Part shown: positions 7,794-15,853 of the stretch, piece after piece
How positions within the stretch are numbered: position 1 is the stretch's first letter
How the letters are laid out: every line of letters begins with the position of its first letter
Translations under genes and position numbers: made by a program
Notes under the pieces: generated by a model
What the model saw: only the letters and a program-made list of their open reading frames with translations
The model's database searches: none
Told to the model about the DNA's origin: nothing
NCBI GenBank assembly: GCA_944363565.1
Contig: CALVUI010000001.1
Coordinates: 186,001-250,000, forward strand
Source: an uncultured Bacilli bacterium
GTDB taxonomy: Bacteria > Bacillota_I > Bacilli_A > RFN20 > CAG-826
Reading direction: 5' to 3'
DNA: 64,000 nt

Positions 7794-9128
7794 ATGGAAG
7801 AACTGAATTTATCCGTCAAGATCCTCGATGACATCATCGACCAAGGGACCCCGTTCGGGGAAGCGCTGCGCAAGGTTTTCCAACCTAACAAGGACCTGCA
7901 ACCGCTCCGCTCGACCGTGGCCGGATTGGTCGGCTGCGAACTTCGCCACCATTTGATGTTCGAGTACATGATGGAAGCCGATGAGTTCAAAGACTGGGAC
8001 ATGGCGGCCAAGCGTTTGGCCTATCTGGCCCTGGCCGACGTCTTCTATTTCAAGCGGATCTCCAACGAAGACCTCAAGGCCCACCTCAACGCCGCCATCG
8101 GCGAGGACAAGGCCCTGGCCCTCGAGCCCCTCTTCGCCAAGGCCGGTAATCCCAAGGACTACCTTCCCGACCTGGCTCCGGGCAGCGACCTCCATCTCTC
8201 CCTCCGTTTCAACGTCCCGGAATGGGTTTTGAAGATCTGGAAGCACTTCGGCCACGGGACCGCCTACAAGATTGCCAAGGCCAACACCCGCCCCAGCAAG
8301 TTCTACGTCCGGGTCCGGACTTCGATGATCTCGACCGACGGGATCCTGATGTCGGGCGAGGACTTCGAAAAGACCCCGGTCGCCGACGTCCTTCTTTATA
8401 AGGGGAAGGCGCCGCTTCGCAAAAACGAGCTCTACCGCAAGGGGATGCTCTTCGACATCCGCCCGGCCACCAAGGCCATCAGCGATGCCTATCGGGTCGA
8501 GGATCCGAAGGAAGCCCTCCTCTTCCTCGGAGCCAAGGACCATTCGATGATTTTGGAATGGCTCGAAAGCTACGGGAGCCAGGTCGGCCTCAACATCGGG
8601 GTCTACGACACCGCCAAATATCCTGACGTCACCCGGGTTTTGAAATCCAAAAACCTCAAGAACGTCAACTTCTTCTCGGCCGAGCCTTTGGCCATGGAAG
8701 CCGCCATTTCCCATCCCCAGGATCTCGTTTACTGCATCCCCGATTCCTCGGACTTCGATCTGATCCGCGAATCGCCGGACTTCCTCCTCCACTTCGCCCC
8801 CGAAACCCTCGACGAGGTTTACGTCAAGCAGAAGGAAATGCTCGAAGGGACCTCCAAGTACGTGGCCGAAGGCGGGACCTTGGTCTACATGATCTACACC
8901 ATCTCCAAGAAGGAAGGGCATTCCACCATCAACGCCTTCTTGGCCGACCATCCGGAATTCCACATCGTCGAAGAGAAGCAGGGCTTCCCCTTCGATGAAC
9001 TCGATACCTCTTACTATTGCTGCATCCTCCAAAAGGATAGCAACCTGGCCAAGGCCGAGCCGCCCCTTCCCGACGTCAGCGTCCTTCCCGCCGAGGGAAG
9101 CACCCAAATCCAAGCCGAAGGGAAGTAA
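7794..9128 (+). CDS. RsmB-like NusB/methyltransferase-fold protein with lost catalytic motifs
   Basis: Seen: 444 residues with an all-helical N-terminal NusB-like domain (about 1-130) and a C-terminal region that follows the RsmB layout. Where RsmB has the SAM motif CAAPGGKT there is LGAKDHSM (about 245-252). Where it has DAPCSG there is IPDSSDFD (about 315-322), and the YSTCT motif is YMIYT (Tyr368 in place of the nucleophile). Flanking landmarks persist (SPDFLLHFAPETLDEVYVKQ; GGTLVY; FLADHPEF). Known: RsmB makes m5C967 in 16S rRNA and needs SAM and both cysteines. Inference: a catalytically dead paralogue or replacement acting as an rRNA-binding factor. The frame is intact and flanked by priA and rlmN as rsmB is in Bacillus. 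Confidence 0.8.
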   Translation: MEELNLSVKILDDIIDQGTPFGEALRKVFQPNKDLQPLRSTVAGLVGCELRHHLMFEYMMEADEFKDWDMAAKRLAYLALADVFYFKRISNEDLKAHLNAAIGEDKALALEPLFAKAGNPKDYLPDLAPGSDLHLSLRFNVPEWVLKIWKHFGHGTAYKIAKANTRPSKFYVRVRTSMISTDGILMSGEDFEKTPVADVLLYKGKAPLRKNELYRKGMLFDIRPATKAISDAYRVEDPKEALLFLGAKDHSMILEWLESYGSQVGLNIGVYDTAKYPDVTRVLKSKNLKNVNFFSAEPLAMEAAISHPQDLVYCIPDSSDFDLIRESPDFLLHFAPETLDEVYVKQKEMLEGTSKYVAEGGTLVYMIYTISKKEGHSTINAFLADHPEFHIVEEKQGFPFDELDTSYYCCILQKDSNLAKAEPPLPDVSVLPAEGSTQIQAEGK

Positions 9129-9130
9129 AG

Positions 9131-10165
9131 ATGCCCTCGCTACTCTCATTTACCCGGGAGGAGCTCAGGGATTTCCTCAAAAACCAAGGCCGCCCCGCTT
9201 ATCTCGGCGACCAACTTTGCGACTGGGTCTATAAGAAAGGGGTCTACGACTACGCTCCGATGACCAACCTTTCGAAGGCCGTTAGGGAAGAATTGCCTTC
9301 TCTTTTGCCTTTGTCCCTGCCCAAGGTTTTCAGACGCCAGGACGCCAAGGACGGGACCATCAAGCTCCTCCTAGAGATGGAAGATGGGAGCAAAGTCGAA
9401 ACCGTCCTCATGCGCTACGACTACGGGAACGCCGTCTGCGTTTCCTCGGAAGTCGGCTGTTCCATGGGCTGCGCCTTCTGCGCCTCCGGCCTCCTCAAGA
9501 AGGAACGGGGTCTGACGGCCGCGGAAATGGTCGGCCAGGTCCTCTCGGTCCAGAAGATCCTTTCCGAAACCAAGGAAAGGGTCAGCCACGTCGTCATCAT
9601 GGGGACCGGCGAGCCCTTCGACAATTACGAGGAAGTCATGCACTTCATCCGGATCATCAACGATCCGAAGTGTTTGGAAATCGGAGCCCGCCACATCACG
9701 GTTTCGACCTGCGGCCTCATCCCCCAGATCGAAAGGTTCGGGAAAGAGGGACTCCAGGTCAACCTTGCGATTTCCCTGCACGCCGCCACCCAGGAAAAGC
9801 GGGCCCGCCTGATGCCGGTGGCCGGCTTCTACCCCCTCGACAAGCTGATGCCGGCCCTCAAGAACTACATCGAGGAGTCGGGGCGGAGATTGACCGTCGA
9901 ATACATCCTCCTCAAGGACGTCAATGATTCCCTTGAAGACGCCAAGGCCTTGGCCGACCTCTTACGGGGGATGCTTTGCTACGTCAACCTCATTCCCTTC
10001 AATCCCGTCTGCGAGAAGTCCTTCGAAAGGTCGCCCCAAATTAGGGTAAGGGCCTTCAAGGACGCCCTCTTGAAGAGGGGAATCAACGCCACGGTCCGCA
10101 AGGAATTCGGAACCGACATCGATGCCGCCTGCGGCCAATTGAGGGCCAAGGAAAACAAGAAATGA
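9131..10165 (+). CDS. rlmN: 23S rRNA/tRNA (adenine C2) methyltransferase RlmN
   Basis: Seen: 344 residues with the radical SAM motif C110-x3-C114-x2-C117, GTGEPFDNY, the SAM-contact segment ISLHAATQEKRARLMP, and a C-terminal methyl-carrying Cys in FGTDIDAACGQLR. Known: RlmN methylates A2503 of 23S rRNA and A37 of some tRNAs by a radical SAM mechanism using two cysteines. It starts 2 nt after the RsmB-like stop and overlaps the PP2C gene by 4 nt, so it is within one operon. Complete in length and motifs, in contrast to its upstream neighbour. Confidence 0.95.
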   Translation: MPSLLSFTREELRDFLKNQGRPAYLGDQLCDWVYKKGVYDYAPMTNLSKAVREELPSLLPLSLPKVFRRQDAKDGTIKLLLEMEDGSKVETVLMRYDYGNAVCVSSEVGCSMGCAFCASGLLKKERGLTAAEMVGQVLSVQKILSETKERVSHVVIMGTGEPFDNYEEVMHFIRIINDPKCLEIGARHITVSTCGLIPQIERFGKEGLQVNLAISLHAATQEKRARLMPVAGFYPLDKLMPALKNYIEESGRRLTVEYILLKDVNDSLEDAKALADLLRGMLCYVNLIPFNPVCEKSFERSPQIRVRAFKDALLKRGINATVRKEFGTDIDAACGQLRAKENKK

Positions 10166-10911
10166 AGAAGCCGGTCGGGACCTACAACAGTCTTACCGAC
10201 ATCGGAAGGATCCGGTTGAAGAACGAAGACCGGGCCTTTTGCCTGCCCAACCGCCACGGGGAGATCCTGATGGGGGTCCTCGATGGCATGGGCGGGGCCA
10301 ACAAAGGCGAAGTGGCCTCCGACCTGGCTTTGGAGTCGATTTGCGGGGATTTTTTGAAAAAACCCCGCACACCCTTCCTCTTTGCCGCCCGTTTTTGGCT
10401 AGGATGGGCCCTGCGTCGGGCCAATGCGAAAGTCTATAAAACGGCCGAAGGGAATTCCACCTACAAAGGAATGGGGACGACCGCCAACATCGCCTTCATC
10501 TACGGCGGCAAGGCCCTCGTGGCCAACGTCGGGGACTCCCGTTGCTATATCCTCGACGAGACAGGCCTCAAACGCCTCAGCGAAGACCAGACCTACGTTT
10601 CCTATCTCCTTCGGACCGGCCGCATCAAGCAGGAAGAAGCCCTGGTCCATCCCGACCGCCATGTCCTCATGAATGCCCTCGGGATCTACCCGAGCCTTTC
10701 GGTCTCCTATTACGTTTTCCCTTACCTTGGCCAGACCATCCTTTGCTGCACCGACGGCCTCTACAATTCATTACCCGAAAACGAAATCGAAACCATCCTC
10801 CGGATGGAGGAGCGTTCCGACCGCAAGACCGCCCTTTTGGTGAAGCTGGCCAACGACGCCGGGGGCAACGACAACATCGGGGTCAGCCTTTGGGAGGCCC
10901 TCGATGATTAG
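10162..10911 (+). CDS. prpC: PP2C-family Ser/Thr protein phosphatase
   Basis: Seen: 249 residues with the PP2C metal-site pattern: NEDRAF near the N-terminus, GVLDGMGG, NVGDSRCYI, CTDGLYN and a C-terminal GGNDNIGVSL. Known: PrpC/Stp reverses phosphorylation by the Hanks-type kinase that is nearly always encoded next to it. It overlaps rlmN (4 nt, ATGA) and the kinase gene (8 nt), giving tight translational coupling. Cytosolic, no membrane segment. Confidence 0.95.
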   Translation: MKKPVGTYNSLTDIGRIRLKNEDRAFCLPNRHGEILMGVLDGMGGANKGEVASDLALESICGDFLKKPRTPFLFAARFWLGWALRRANAKVYKTAEGNSTYKGMGTTANIAFIYGGKALVANVGDSRCYILDETGLKRLSEDQTYVSYLLRTGRIKQEEALVHPDRHVLMNALGIYPSLSVSYYVFPYLGQTILCCTDGLYNSLPENEIETILRMEERSDRKTALLVKLANDAGGNDNIGVSLWEALDD

Positions 10912-11782
10912 GGTCGGGGACCGGATCGACGGCCGTTATCGGGTCGTCAGCCGCATCGCCCGCGGGGGGATGGCCGACGTCTACGAAGCCGTCGACGTCT
11001 TCACCCACCGGCCCGTTTCCCTCAAAGTCATGCGGGAAGACATGATGGACAGTCCCTCCAACGTCGCCCGCTTCAGCCGCGAATGCGTGGCCGCCGCTTC
11101 TTTGGACAATCCCAACATCGTCAAGGTCTACGGCCAAGGCATCACCGACGGCCGTCCCTACATGGCCAACGAATACATCAAGGGCCAAACCCTGCGGGAT
11201 ACCCTGAATTTTTCGACCACCCATTGCCTGAGTCCCAAGGAAGCCTGTTCGGTCATGCTCCAATTGACCAGCGGGGTGGCCTACATCCACGAACACGGCA
11301 TCATCCACCGCGACATCAAGCCGGATAATCTTTTCTATCTGCCCGACGGTTCGGTCAAGATCAGCGACTTCGGGATCTCCACCCTGATCGGGGAGAAGAC
11401 CAAGGGCGACGGGGTCAGCGGGACCATTTACTACACGGCTCCGGAGATCATCTTGGGCAAAGAGTGCGGGGTCTACAGCGACATCTATTCGATGGGGATC
11501 GTTTTCTATGAGCTCTTGACCGGCTCGGTTCCCTTCGATGCCTCGACCCCGGAAGAGGTGGCCCTCATGCATGTCAAAAGGCACCTCCAGGAACCTAGCC
11601 GCCTCAATCCGCTGGTGGGCAAGCCCCTCGACCTCATCGTCATCAAGGCCACCCGCAAGCGGCCCGAAGAACGCTATCATAGTGCCATGGAAATGCATGA
11701 CGCCATCGCCGAGGCCCTGAAAAACGGGAACTCCTACAAGGAGAAGAGGGGGCTCTTGAGCCGTCTCTTTGGCTTCAAATGA
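10904..11782 (+). CDS. prkC: Hanks-type Ser/Thr protein kinase lacking membrane and PASTA domains
   Basis: Seen: 292 residues, essentially only a kinase domain: glycine loop IARGGMADVY, VSLK with Lys41, HRDIKPDN (Asp137), DFG (Asp155), GTIYYTAPE activation segment and DIYSMG. After the kinase only about 25 basic/hydrophobic residues follow (EKRGLLSRLFGFK). Known: Bacillota PrkC/StkP proteins are usually about 600+ residues with one membrane helix and extracellular PASTA repeats that sense muropeptides. Here neither exists, and the next gene starts 4 nt before the stop, so nothing has been split off. Inference: a cytosolic kinase that takes its signal differently; the amphipathic tail may touch the membrane. 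Confidence 0.92.
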   Translation: MIRVGDRIDGRYRVVSRIARGGMADVYEAVDVFTHRPVSLKVMREDMMDSPSNVARFSRECVAAASLDNPNIVKVYGQGITDGRPYMANEYIKGQTLRDTLNFSTTHCLSPKEACSVMLQLTSGVAYIHEHGIIHRDIKPDNLFYLPDGSVKISDFGISTLIGEKTKGDGVSGTIYYTAPEIILGKECGVYSDIYSMGIVFYELLTGSVPFDASTPEEVALMHVKRHLQEPSRLNPLVGKPLDLIVIKATRKRPEERYHSAMEMHDAIAEALKNGNSYKEKRGLLSRLFGFK

Positions 11783-12441
11783 GGAAGGTCGAAGTCGCTC
11801 CTTCCCTTCTGGCCGTCGGGCCCGACCGTTTGCTAGAGGGCGTGGAACTGGCCAAGAAGGCCGGCTGTGCCTACGTCCATTTCGACGTCATGGATGGGCA
11901 TTTCGTCCCCAATGTTTCCTTCGGCGAGGCCGATTTTGCGAAGATTTCCCATATTCCTTCCATCAAGAAGGACGTCCACGTCATGGTGGAAGAACCCTGG
12001 GTCAAGGGACCCGCTTACGGGCGCCTCGGGGCTGACGTTGTGACCTTCCATCTCGAAGCCTGTCCCTCGGAAGAAAAGGTCAGGGAAACGATCGACCTCA
12101 TTAGGAAATCCGGGGCCAAGCCCGGGATTTCCATTAAGCCCGCCACTCCGATCAAGGCCCTCGAGCCTTATTTGGACGATGCTTTGTTCCTGATCCTCGT
12201 CATGTCGGTGGAACCCGGTAGAGGGGGCCAAGCCTACATCGAGGAAAGTACCTCGAAGATCAGGGAACTGAGAGATCTGGTCGGAAAGCGTGACATCCTC
12301 ATCGAGGTCGATGGGGGCATCAACGGGGAAACCGGAAAGTTGGCCCGGGATGCCGGGGCCGACATCATGGTGGCCGGGACCTACTTGTATGGCCACGATG
12401 ATTTCGAAAAACGGGTGAGGGGTCTTGAAAATGGTCTATAG
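11779..12441 (+). CDS. rpe: Ribulose-phosphate 3-epimerase
   Basis: Seen: 220 residues, TIM-barrel landmarks of Rpe: VAPSLLAV, HFDVMDGHFVPNVSFG, HVMVEEP, MSVEPGRGGQ and VDGGINGET. Known: interconverts ribulose-5-phosphate and xylulose-5-phosphate in the pentose phosphate pathway. It overlaps the kinase gene by 4 nt and the following membrane protein gene by 11 nt. In Bacillus rsgA stands between prkC and rpe; it is missing here. Confidence 0.95.
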   Translation: MRKVEVAPSLLAVGPDRLLEGVELAKKAGCAYVHFDVMDGHFVPNVSFGEADFAKISHIPSIKKDVHVMVEEPWVKGPAYGRLGADVVTFHLEACPSEEKVRETIDLIRKSGAKPGISIKPATPIKALEPYLDDALFLILVMSVEPGRGGQAYIEESTSKIRELRDLVGKRDILIEVDGGINGETGKLARDAGADIMVAGTYLYGHDDFEKRVRGLENGL

Positions 12442-13069
12442 CCTTCTGGCCTTTGGCATCGGGGTTTTGGCTTATTTGGCCTTTATCCTCTTTTCCTGGC
12501 CCAGGGACAAGGAAACGACGTTCCTCAATTCCTATCCCTTCGAATCGAAGATGCCGAAGTGGCTCCTGGTCCTTTGTTTGGCCCTGGGGATGATCTTCTT
12601 CGGCCTCGTCCTATTACCGGCCTATTTCGAATACGCGGCTTCCTCCTTCCTTTTCATCCCGATGGCCTTCGTCTTCCTCTCGGGCCTCTGCTATCTTCTT
12701 TCCTACTTTTTCGGCTTCGACAATCCGGTTTGGCACCTGCGGCTCTCCGCCCTTGCCTTCGTCTGCCTTTCGGTCAACTTCGTGGGGCAGGGGTTCTACC
12801 TCTTTTCGATCGGCCAGCTCTACGGGGGAGTGACGGTCGGCAAAGTCCTCGGGGTCCTGGCTTTCATCCTGGGACTGCTTAGTCTTTGGCCTTTGTTGGA
12901 TAGGCGGATTGCCAATCCCTTCCAAAACGAAATCGAGATCGACGCCGAGGGAAACAAAATCGGGAAGAGGCCCCGTTTCGTGGCCCTGGCCTTCTATGAA
13001 CGCCTCTATCCCTTCATGGTCATCTTGACCGGGGTCCTCGGACTCCTCTACATCGGCGGGATGGCATGA
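12431..13069 (+). CDS. Integral membrane protein of unknown function
   Basis: Seen: 212 residues starting at MVYSLLAFG inside the end of rpe; about six hydrophobic helices (roughly 1-20, 42-60, 66-88, 93-112, 125-150, 185-210), with one hydrophilic loop (NEIEIDAEGNKIGKR). No signature residues recognised. Last gene of the gmk-rpe operon; a strong hairpin terminator follows within a few bases. An in-frame TTG six nt upstream is less likely. Function unknown. Confidence 0.8.
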   Translation: MVYSLLAFGIGVLAYLAFILFSWPRDKETTFLNSYPFESKMPKWLLVLCLALGMIFFGLVLLPAYFEYAASSFLFIPMAFVFLSGLCYLLSYFFGFDNPVWHLRLSALAFVCLSVNFVGQGFYLFSIGQLYGGVTVGKVLGVLAFILGLLSLWPLLDRRIANPFQNEIEIDAEGNKIGKRPRFVALAFYERLYPFMVILTGVLGLLYIGGMA

Positions 13070-13072
13070 AAA

Positions 13073-13094
13073 AACGGTCCCGTCGGGGACCGTT
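13073..13094. terminator. Bidirectional Rho-independent terminator
   Basis: A 9 bp stem (AACGGTCCC / GGGACCGTT) with a GTCG loop. A T-rich run follows on the plus strand and TTTTTT on the minus strand, so it can end both the gmk-rpe operon and rpmB. Confidence 0.9.
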
Positions 13095-13111
13095 ATTTTC
13101 TAAGTGACGAC

Positions 13112-13324
13112 TTATTCGGCGCTATCTTTGGCGGCCTTGTTGGTCGACTTGTTGAGGGCGCGATAAGCCCGCGCGCTCATCCGGATTTCCACCATCTTGC
13201 CGTTGATTTCGACGTGGTACTTCTGGAGGTTCACGTTCCATTTGCGGCGGGTAGCCCGGAGCGAGTGGCTGCGGTTGTTGCCGCTGACGGGTCCTTTTCC
13301 GGTAATCGGGCACTTCCTTGACAT
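13112..13324 (-). CDS. rpmB: Ribosomal protein bL28
   Basis: Seen: 70 residues, MSRKCPITGKGP start, NNRSHSLRATRRKW core and a basic surface, typical of L28. Known: a large-subunit protein needed for 70S assembly. Only one Cys is present near the start, so this is a zinc-less form. It is convergent with the rpe operon, as in Bacillus, where rpmB also lies beside this cluster. Shine-Dalgarno AGGTG lies upstream. Confidence 0.95.
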   Translation of the reverse strand: MSRKCPITGKGPVSGNNRSHSLRATRRKWNVNLQKYHVEINGKMVEIRMSARAYRALNKSTNKAAKDSAE

Positions 13325-13369
13325 AATCTACACCTGCTTCCTTGTTCTAACTTTGCTTTAAGCGTGCGA

Positions 13370-13398
13370 ATGATACCACCATCGGGGACCAAGGGCAA
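13370..13398 (-). promoter_or_regulatory. Promoter of rpmB
   Basis: Minus strand TTGCCC (13393-13398) and TATCAT (13370-13375) with 17 bp spacing and an extended -10 TGG. It gives a leader of about 40 nt, unlike the leaderless promoters elsewhere. Confidence 0.6.
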
Positions 13399-13507
13399 AT
13401 GAAATTTGACCCTTCGGGGCCCGCTTCGGGGGAGTGATTTCCATAATCTTCCATCGACGGCCCTTCTGCGGGGTTTTCTCCGATATGGGCAATTCCCATC
13501 CCGTCCC

Positions 13508-13525
13508 TTTCTTTCTAGAAAGAAA
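13508..13525. repeat. Perfect 18 bp palindrome upstream of glgC
   Basis: TTTCTTTCTAGAAAGAAA is fully self-complementary and lies about 27 bp upstream of a TAAAAT -10 (13552). It reads as a candidate operator for the glycogen operon; there is no U-tract, so a terminator is unlikely. Confidence 0.45.
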
Positions 13526-13551
13526 AGGGCCAAAAAAGCAAGCATCGGTGG

Positions 13552-13557
13552 TAAAAT
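13552..13557 (+). promoter_or_regulatory. Candidate -10 of the glgC operon
   Basis: TAAAAT lies about 38 bp before the glgC ATG. No good -35 is seen. The predicted leader of about 32 nt carries an AAGGAG Shine-Dalgarno. Confidence 0.4.
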
Positions 13558-13595
13558 CATGAAAACGAACGACCCCAAGGGGGAAAAGGAGAACC

Positions 13596-14729
13596 ATGAG
13601 CACCAAAATTGCCGCGATGATTCTGGCCGGCGGGAAGGGGACGAGGCTCCAAGCCCTGACCCGCAAAGTGGCCAAACCGGCCGTCAGCTACGGCGGGAAA
13701 TACCGCATCATCGACTTTCCACTCAGCAACTGTGCCAATAGCGGCATCTACGCCGTCGGCGTCTTGACCCAATACGAAAGCAGCGAACTGAACACCTACG
13801 TCGGCAACGGCGAGAAGTGGGGCTTCAACGGGGTCCGCTCGATGGTTTCGGTCTTGACCCCCAAGCAGACCGAGGAGGGGAGCAACTGGTACGCCGGGAC
13901 GGCCGACGCCATCTCCCAGAACCTCGACTGGCTTGACCGCATCGACCCGACCTACGTCCTCATCCTCTCGGGCGACCATATCTATTCCTGCACCTACAAC
14001 GAAATGCTCGAACGTCACGTCCGTTCGGGAGCCGATTGCACGATCGCCGTCTATCCCGTCCCCTGGAGCGAGGCCCCGCGCTTCGGCATCCTCATCACCG
14101 ACAAGGAAGGGACCATCGTCGACTTTCAGGAAAAGCCGAAGAATCCGAAATCGAACCTCGCCTCGATGGGGATATACATCTTCACCTACAAGACTTTGCG
14201 TTCCGCCCTTTTGGCCGACATGAAGGATCCCAAATCCGAGCACGACTTCGGGAAGAACATCATCCCGAAGATGATGGAAGAAAAGAAAAAGCTCATGGCC
14301 TACACCTACCACGGGTATTGGAAAGACGTCGGGACGGTGGCCAGCCTCCACCAGGCCAACATGGACCTCCTCCTCGATTCCCCGGGCGGGACCAACCTCT
14401 ATACCGTCCAGGGGACCAACCGGATCTACAGCGAAGACACCTACAGCGCTCCCCAGTACATCGGGCGCAAGGCCAAGGTCAAGGATAGCCTCGTCAACCA
14501 AGGGGCCTACATCCTAGGCTCCCTCGACCACTGCGTCGTCTCGGGCTCGGTCTTGGTCGAAGAAGGGGCTTCGGCCGTCAACTGCGTCATCATGTCGGGG
14601 GCCACCCTCAAGAAGGGGGCCAAGGCCTATGACGCCATCATCGCCCCCGAAGTGACGGTCGCGGAAAACGAAACCATCAACGGCGCCCGCGAAGGGATCG
14701 TCCTTTACGCCGGCGGGAAAGGAAAATAA
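13596..14729 (+). CDS. glgC: Glucose-1-phosphate adenylyltransferase, catalytic subunit
   Basis: Seen: 377 residues with nucleotide-binding AGGKGTRLQALT, PAVSYGGKYRIIDFPLSNC, the SGDHIY metal site, FQEKPKNP and C-terminal left-handed beta-helix repeats. Known: makes ADP-glucose from ATP and glucose-1-phosphate, the first committed step of bacterial glycogen synthesis. In Bacillus GlgC pairs with GlgD. It opens a glgC-glgD-glgA operon with 2 nt and -4 nt gaps. The ATG follows AAGGAGAACC. No branching enzyme or phosphorylase is in the window. Confidence 0.95.
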   Translation: MSTKIAAMILAGGKGTRLQALTRKVAKPAVSYGGKYRIIDFPLSNCANSGIYAVGVLTQYESSELNTYVGNGEKWGFNGVRSMVSVLTPKQTEEGSNWYAGTADAISQNLDWLDRIDPTYVLILSGDHIYSCTYNEMLERHVRSGADCTIAVYPVPWSEAPRFGILITDKEGTIVDFQEKPKNPKSNLASMGIYIFTYKTLRSALLADMKDPKSEHDFGKNIIPKMMEEKKKLMAYTYHGYWKDVGTVASLHQANMDLLLDSPGGTNLYTVQGTNRIYSEDTYSAPQYIGRKAKVKDSLVNQGAYILGSLDHCVVSGSVLVEEGASAVNCVIMSGATLKKGAKAYDAIIAPEVTVAENETINGAREGIVLYAGGKGK

Positions 14730-14731
14730 CC

Positions 14732-15853
14732 ATGCTTAGGGACGTCATCGGACTCATCGACTGCCACAATTGCCCGGAACTCGGGCCCTTGACCGCCAAC
14801 CGGCCCCTGGCCTCGACCTCCTTCCTCGGCCGCTTCGCCTTCATCGATTTCTGTCTCAGCAACTTCACCAATAGCGAAATCGGAAACATCGGGATTCTGG
14901 TCAAGGACCACCAACGCTCGATCCTCAAGCACCTCGGGAACAACACGGCGTGGCTCAGGAACACCAAGACCGGCCTCGAGCAGATCCTCTACAACGAACG
15001 CGGGATCCTCAATCCGCCCTACAACCACGACATCAACAACCTCAAGGAAAACGACTGGATCTTATATTCGAGCAACGCCTCGATTTTGGTCTTCGTCGAT
15101 CCCCACATTGTCACCAACATCGACCTCCGTCCCATCATCGAGGAACACGTGGCCCGGCGCGAGACCATGACGATGGTCTATAGCCAGGTCGAGGATAGCG
15201 ATACCACCTTCCTCAACGAAAACACCGTCGAACTCGACGAGGACAACTACGTGATCCATACCGAGAAGAACGATGGCTCGAGGAAGAAGCGGAACATCTC
15301 CCTTTCGATGTGGATCATCAACCGGACGGGTCTAGCCGAGATCATCCAACGCCACGGGACCGTCAACCCCCTCTATGGGCTGAAGCAGATGATCCCCTAC
15401 CTCCTCAAGGTCTCGCCCTTCAAGATCCACGCCGTCAAGCACGAAGGCTACGTCCGTTGCTTCGATAGCCTCGAAAACTACGTCAAGTATTCCTTCGAAC
15501 TCCTCGAGCCCAAGGTCTACGCCCAGCTCTTCAGGCCCGATTGGCCGATCTACACGCTGACCCACGACACGCCCCCGGCCCTCTATGGCAAGGACGCCGA
15601 GGTCACCGATTCCTTCGTGGCCAACGGCTGCCTCGTCCAAGGCAAGGTCAAGCATTCGATCCTTAGCCGCGAGGTCAAGATCGGGCCCGGGACCGTGGTC
15701 GAGGATTCCATCATCTTCTCCGACTGCGCCCTCGGGAGCGAAGTGAGCATCAAGAACGCCCTCATCGACAAGTACTGCGTCATCACCCAGCGCCAGAAGG
15801 TCGTCGGGACCCCGGGCGAAACCACCTATCTCAAACAAGGAGCCATCAAATGA
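14732..15853 (+). CDS. glgD: GlgD, regulatory subunit of ADP-glucose pyrophosphorylase
   Basis: Seen: 373 residues, GlgC-like in outline (RPLASTSFLGRFAFIDFCLSN; hexapeptide repeats in the C-terminus) but the GGKGTRL nucleotide loop is replaced (CPELGPLTANRPLAS). Known: GlgD is non-catalytic and raises GlgC activity. It starts 2 nt after glgC and overlaps glgA by 4 nt (ATGA). Confidence 0.93.
   Translation: MLRDVIGLIDCHNCPELGPLTANRPLASTSFLGRFAFIDFCLSNFTNSEIGNIGILVKDHQRSILKHLGNNTAWLRNTKTGLEQILYNERGILNPPYNHDINNLKENDWILYSSNASILVFVDPHIVTNIDLRPIIEEHVARRETMTMVYSQVEDSDTTFLNENTVELDEDNYVIHTEKNDGSRKKRNISLSMWIINRTGLAEIIQRHGTVNPLYGLKQMIPYLLKVSPFKIHAVKHEGYVRCFDSLENYVKYSFELLEPKVYAQLFRPDWPIYTLTHDTPPALYGKDAEVTDSFVANGCLVQGKVKHSILSREVKIGPGTVVEDSIIFSDCALGSEVSIKNALIDKYCVITQRQKVVGTPGETTYLKQGAIK

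Noticed and set aside
7809-9149. Long open frame antisense to the RsmB-like gene
   Set aside because: It mirrors the sense gene; the codon bias (GCC, CTC, GTC, few TTA/CTA/TCA) removes stops from the opposite strand. Similar long antisense frames lie over glgC, groEL, pfkA, dnaE and others. No family likeness or ribosome site.
13406-13741. Small open frame across the glgC upstream region
   Set aside because: It runs through the palindrome and promoter and into glgC in another frame; no ribosome site and arginine/histidine-rich nonsense composition.
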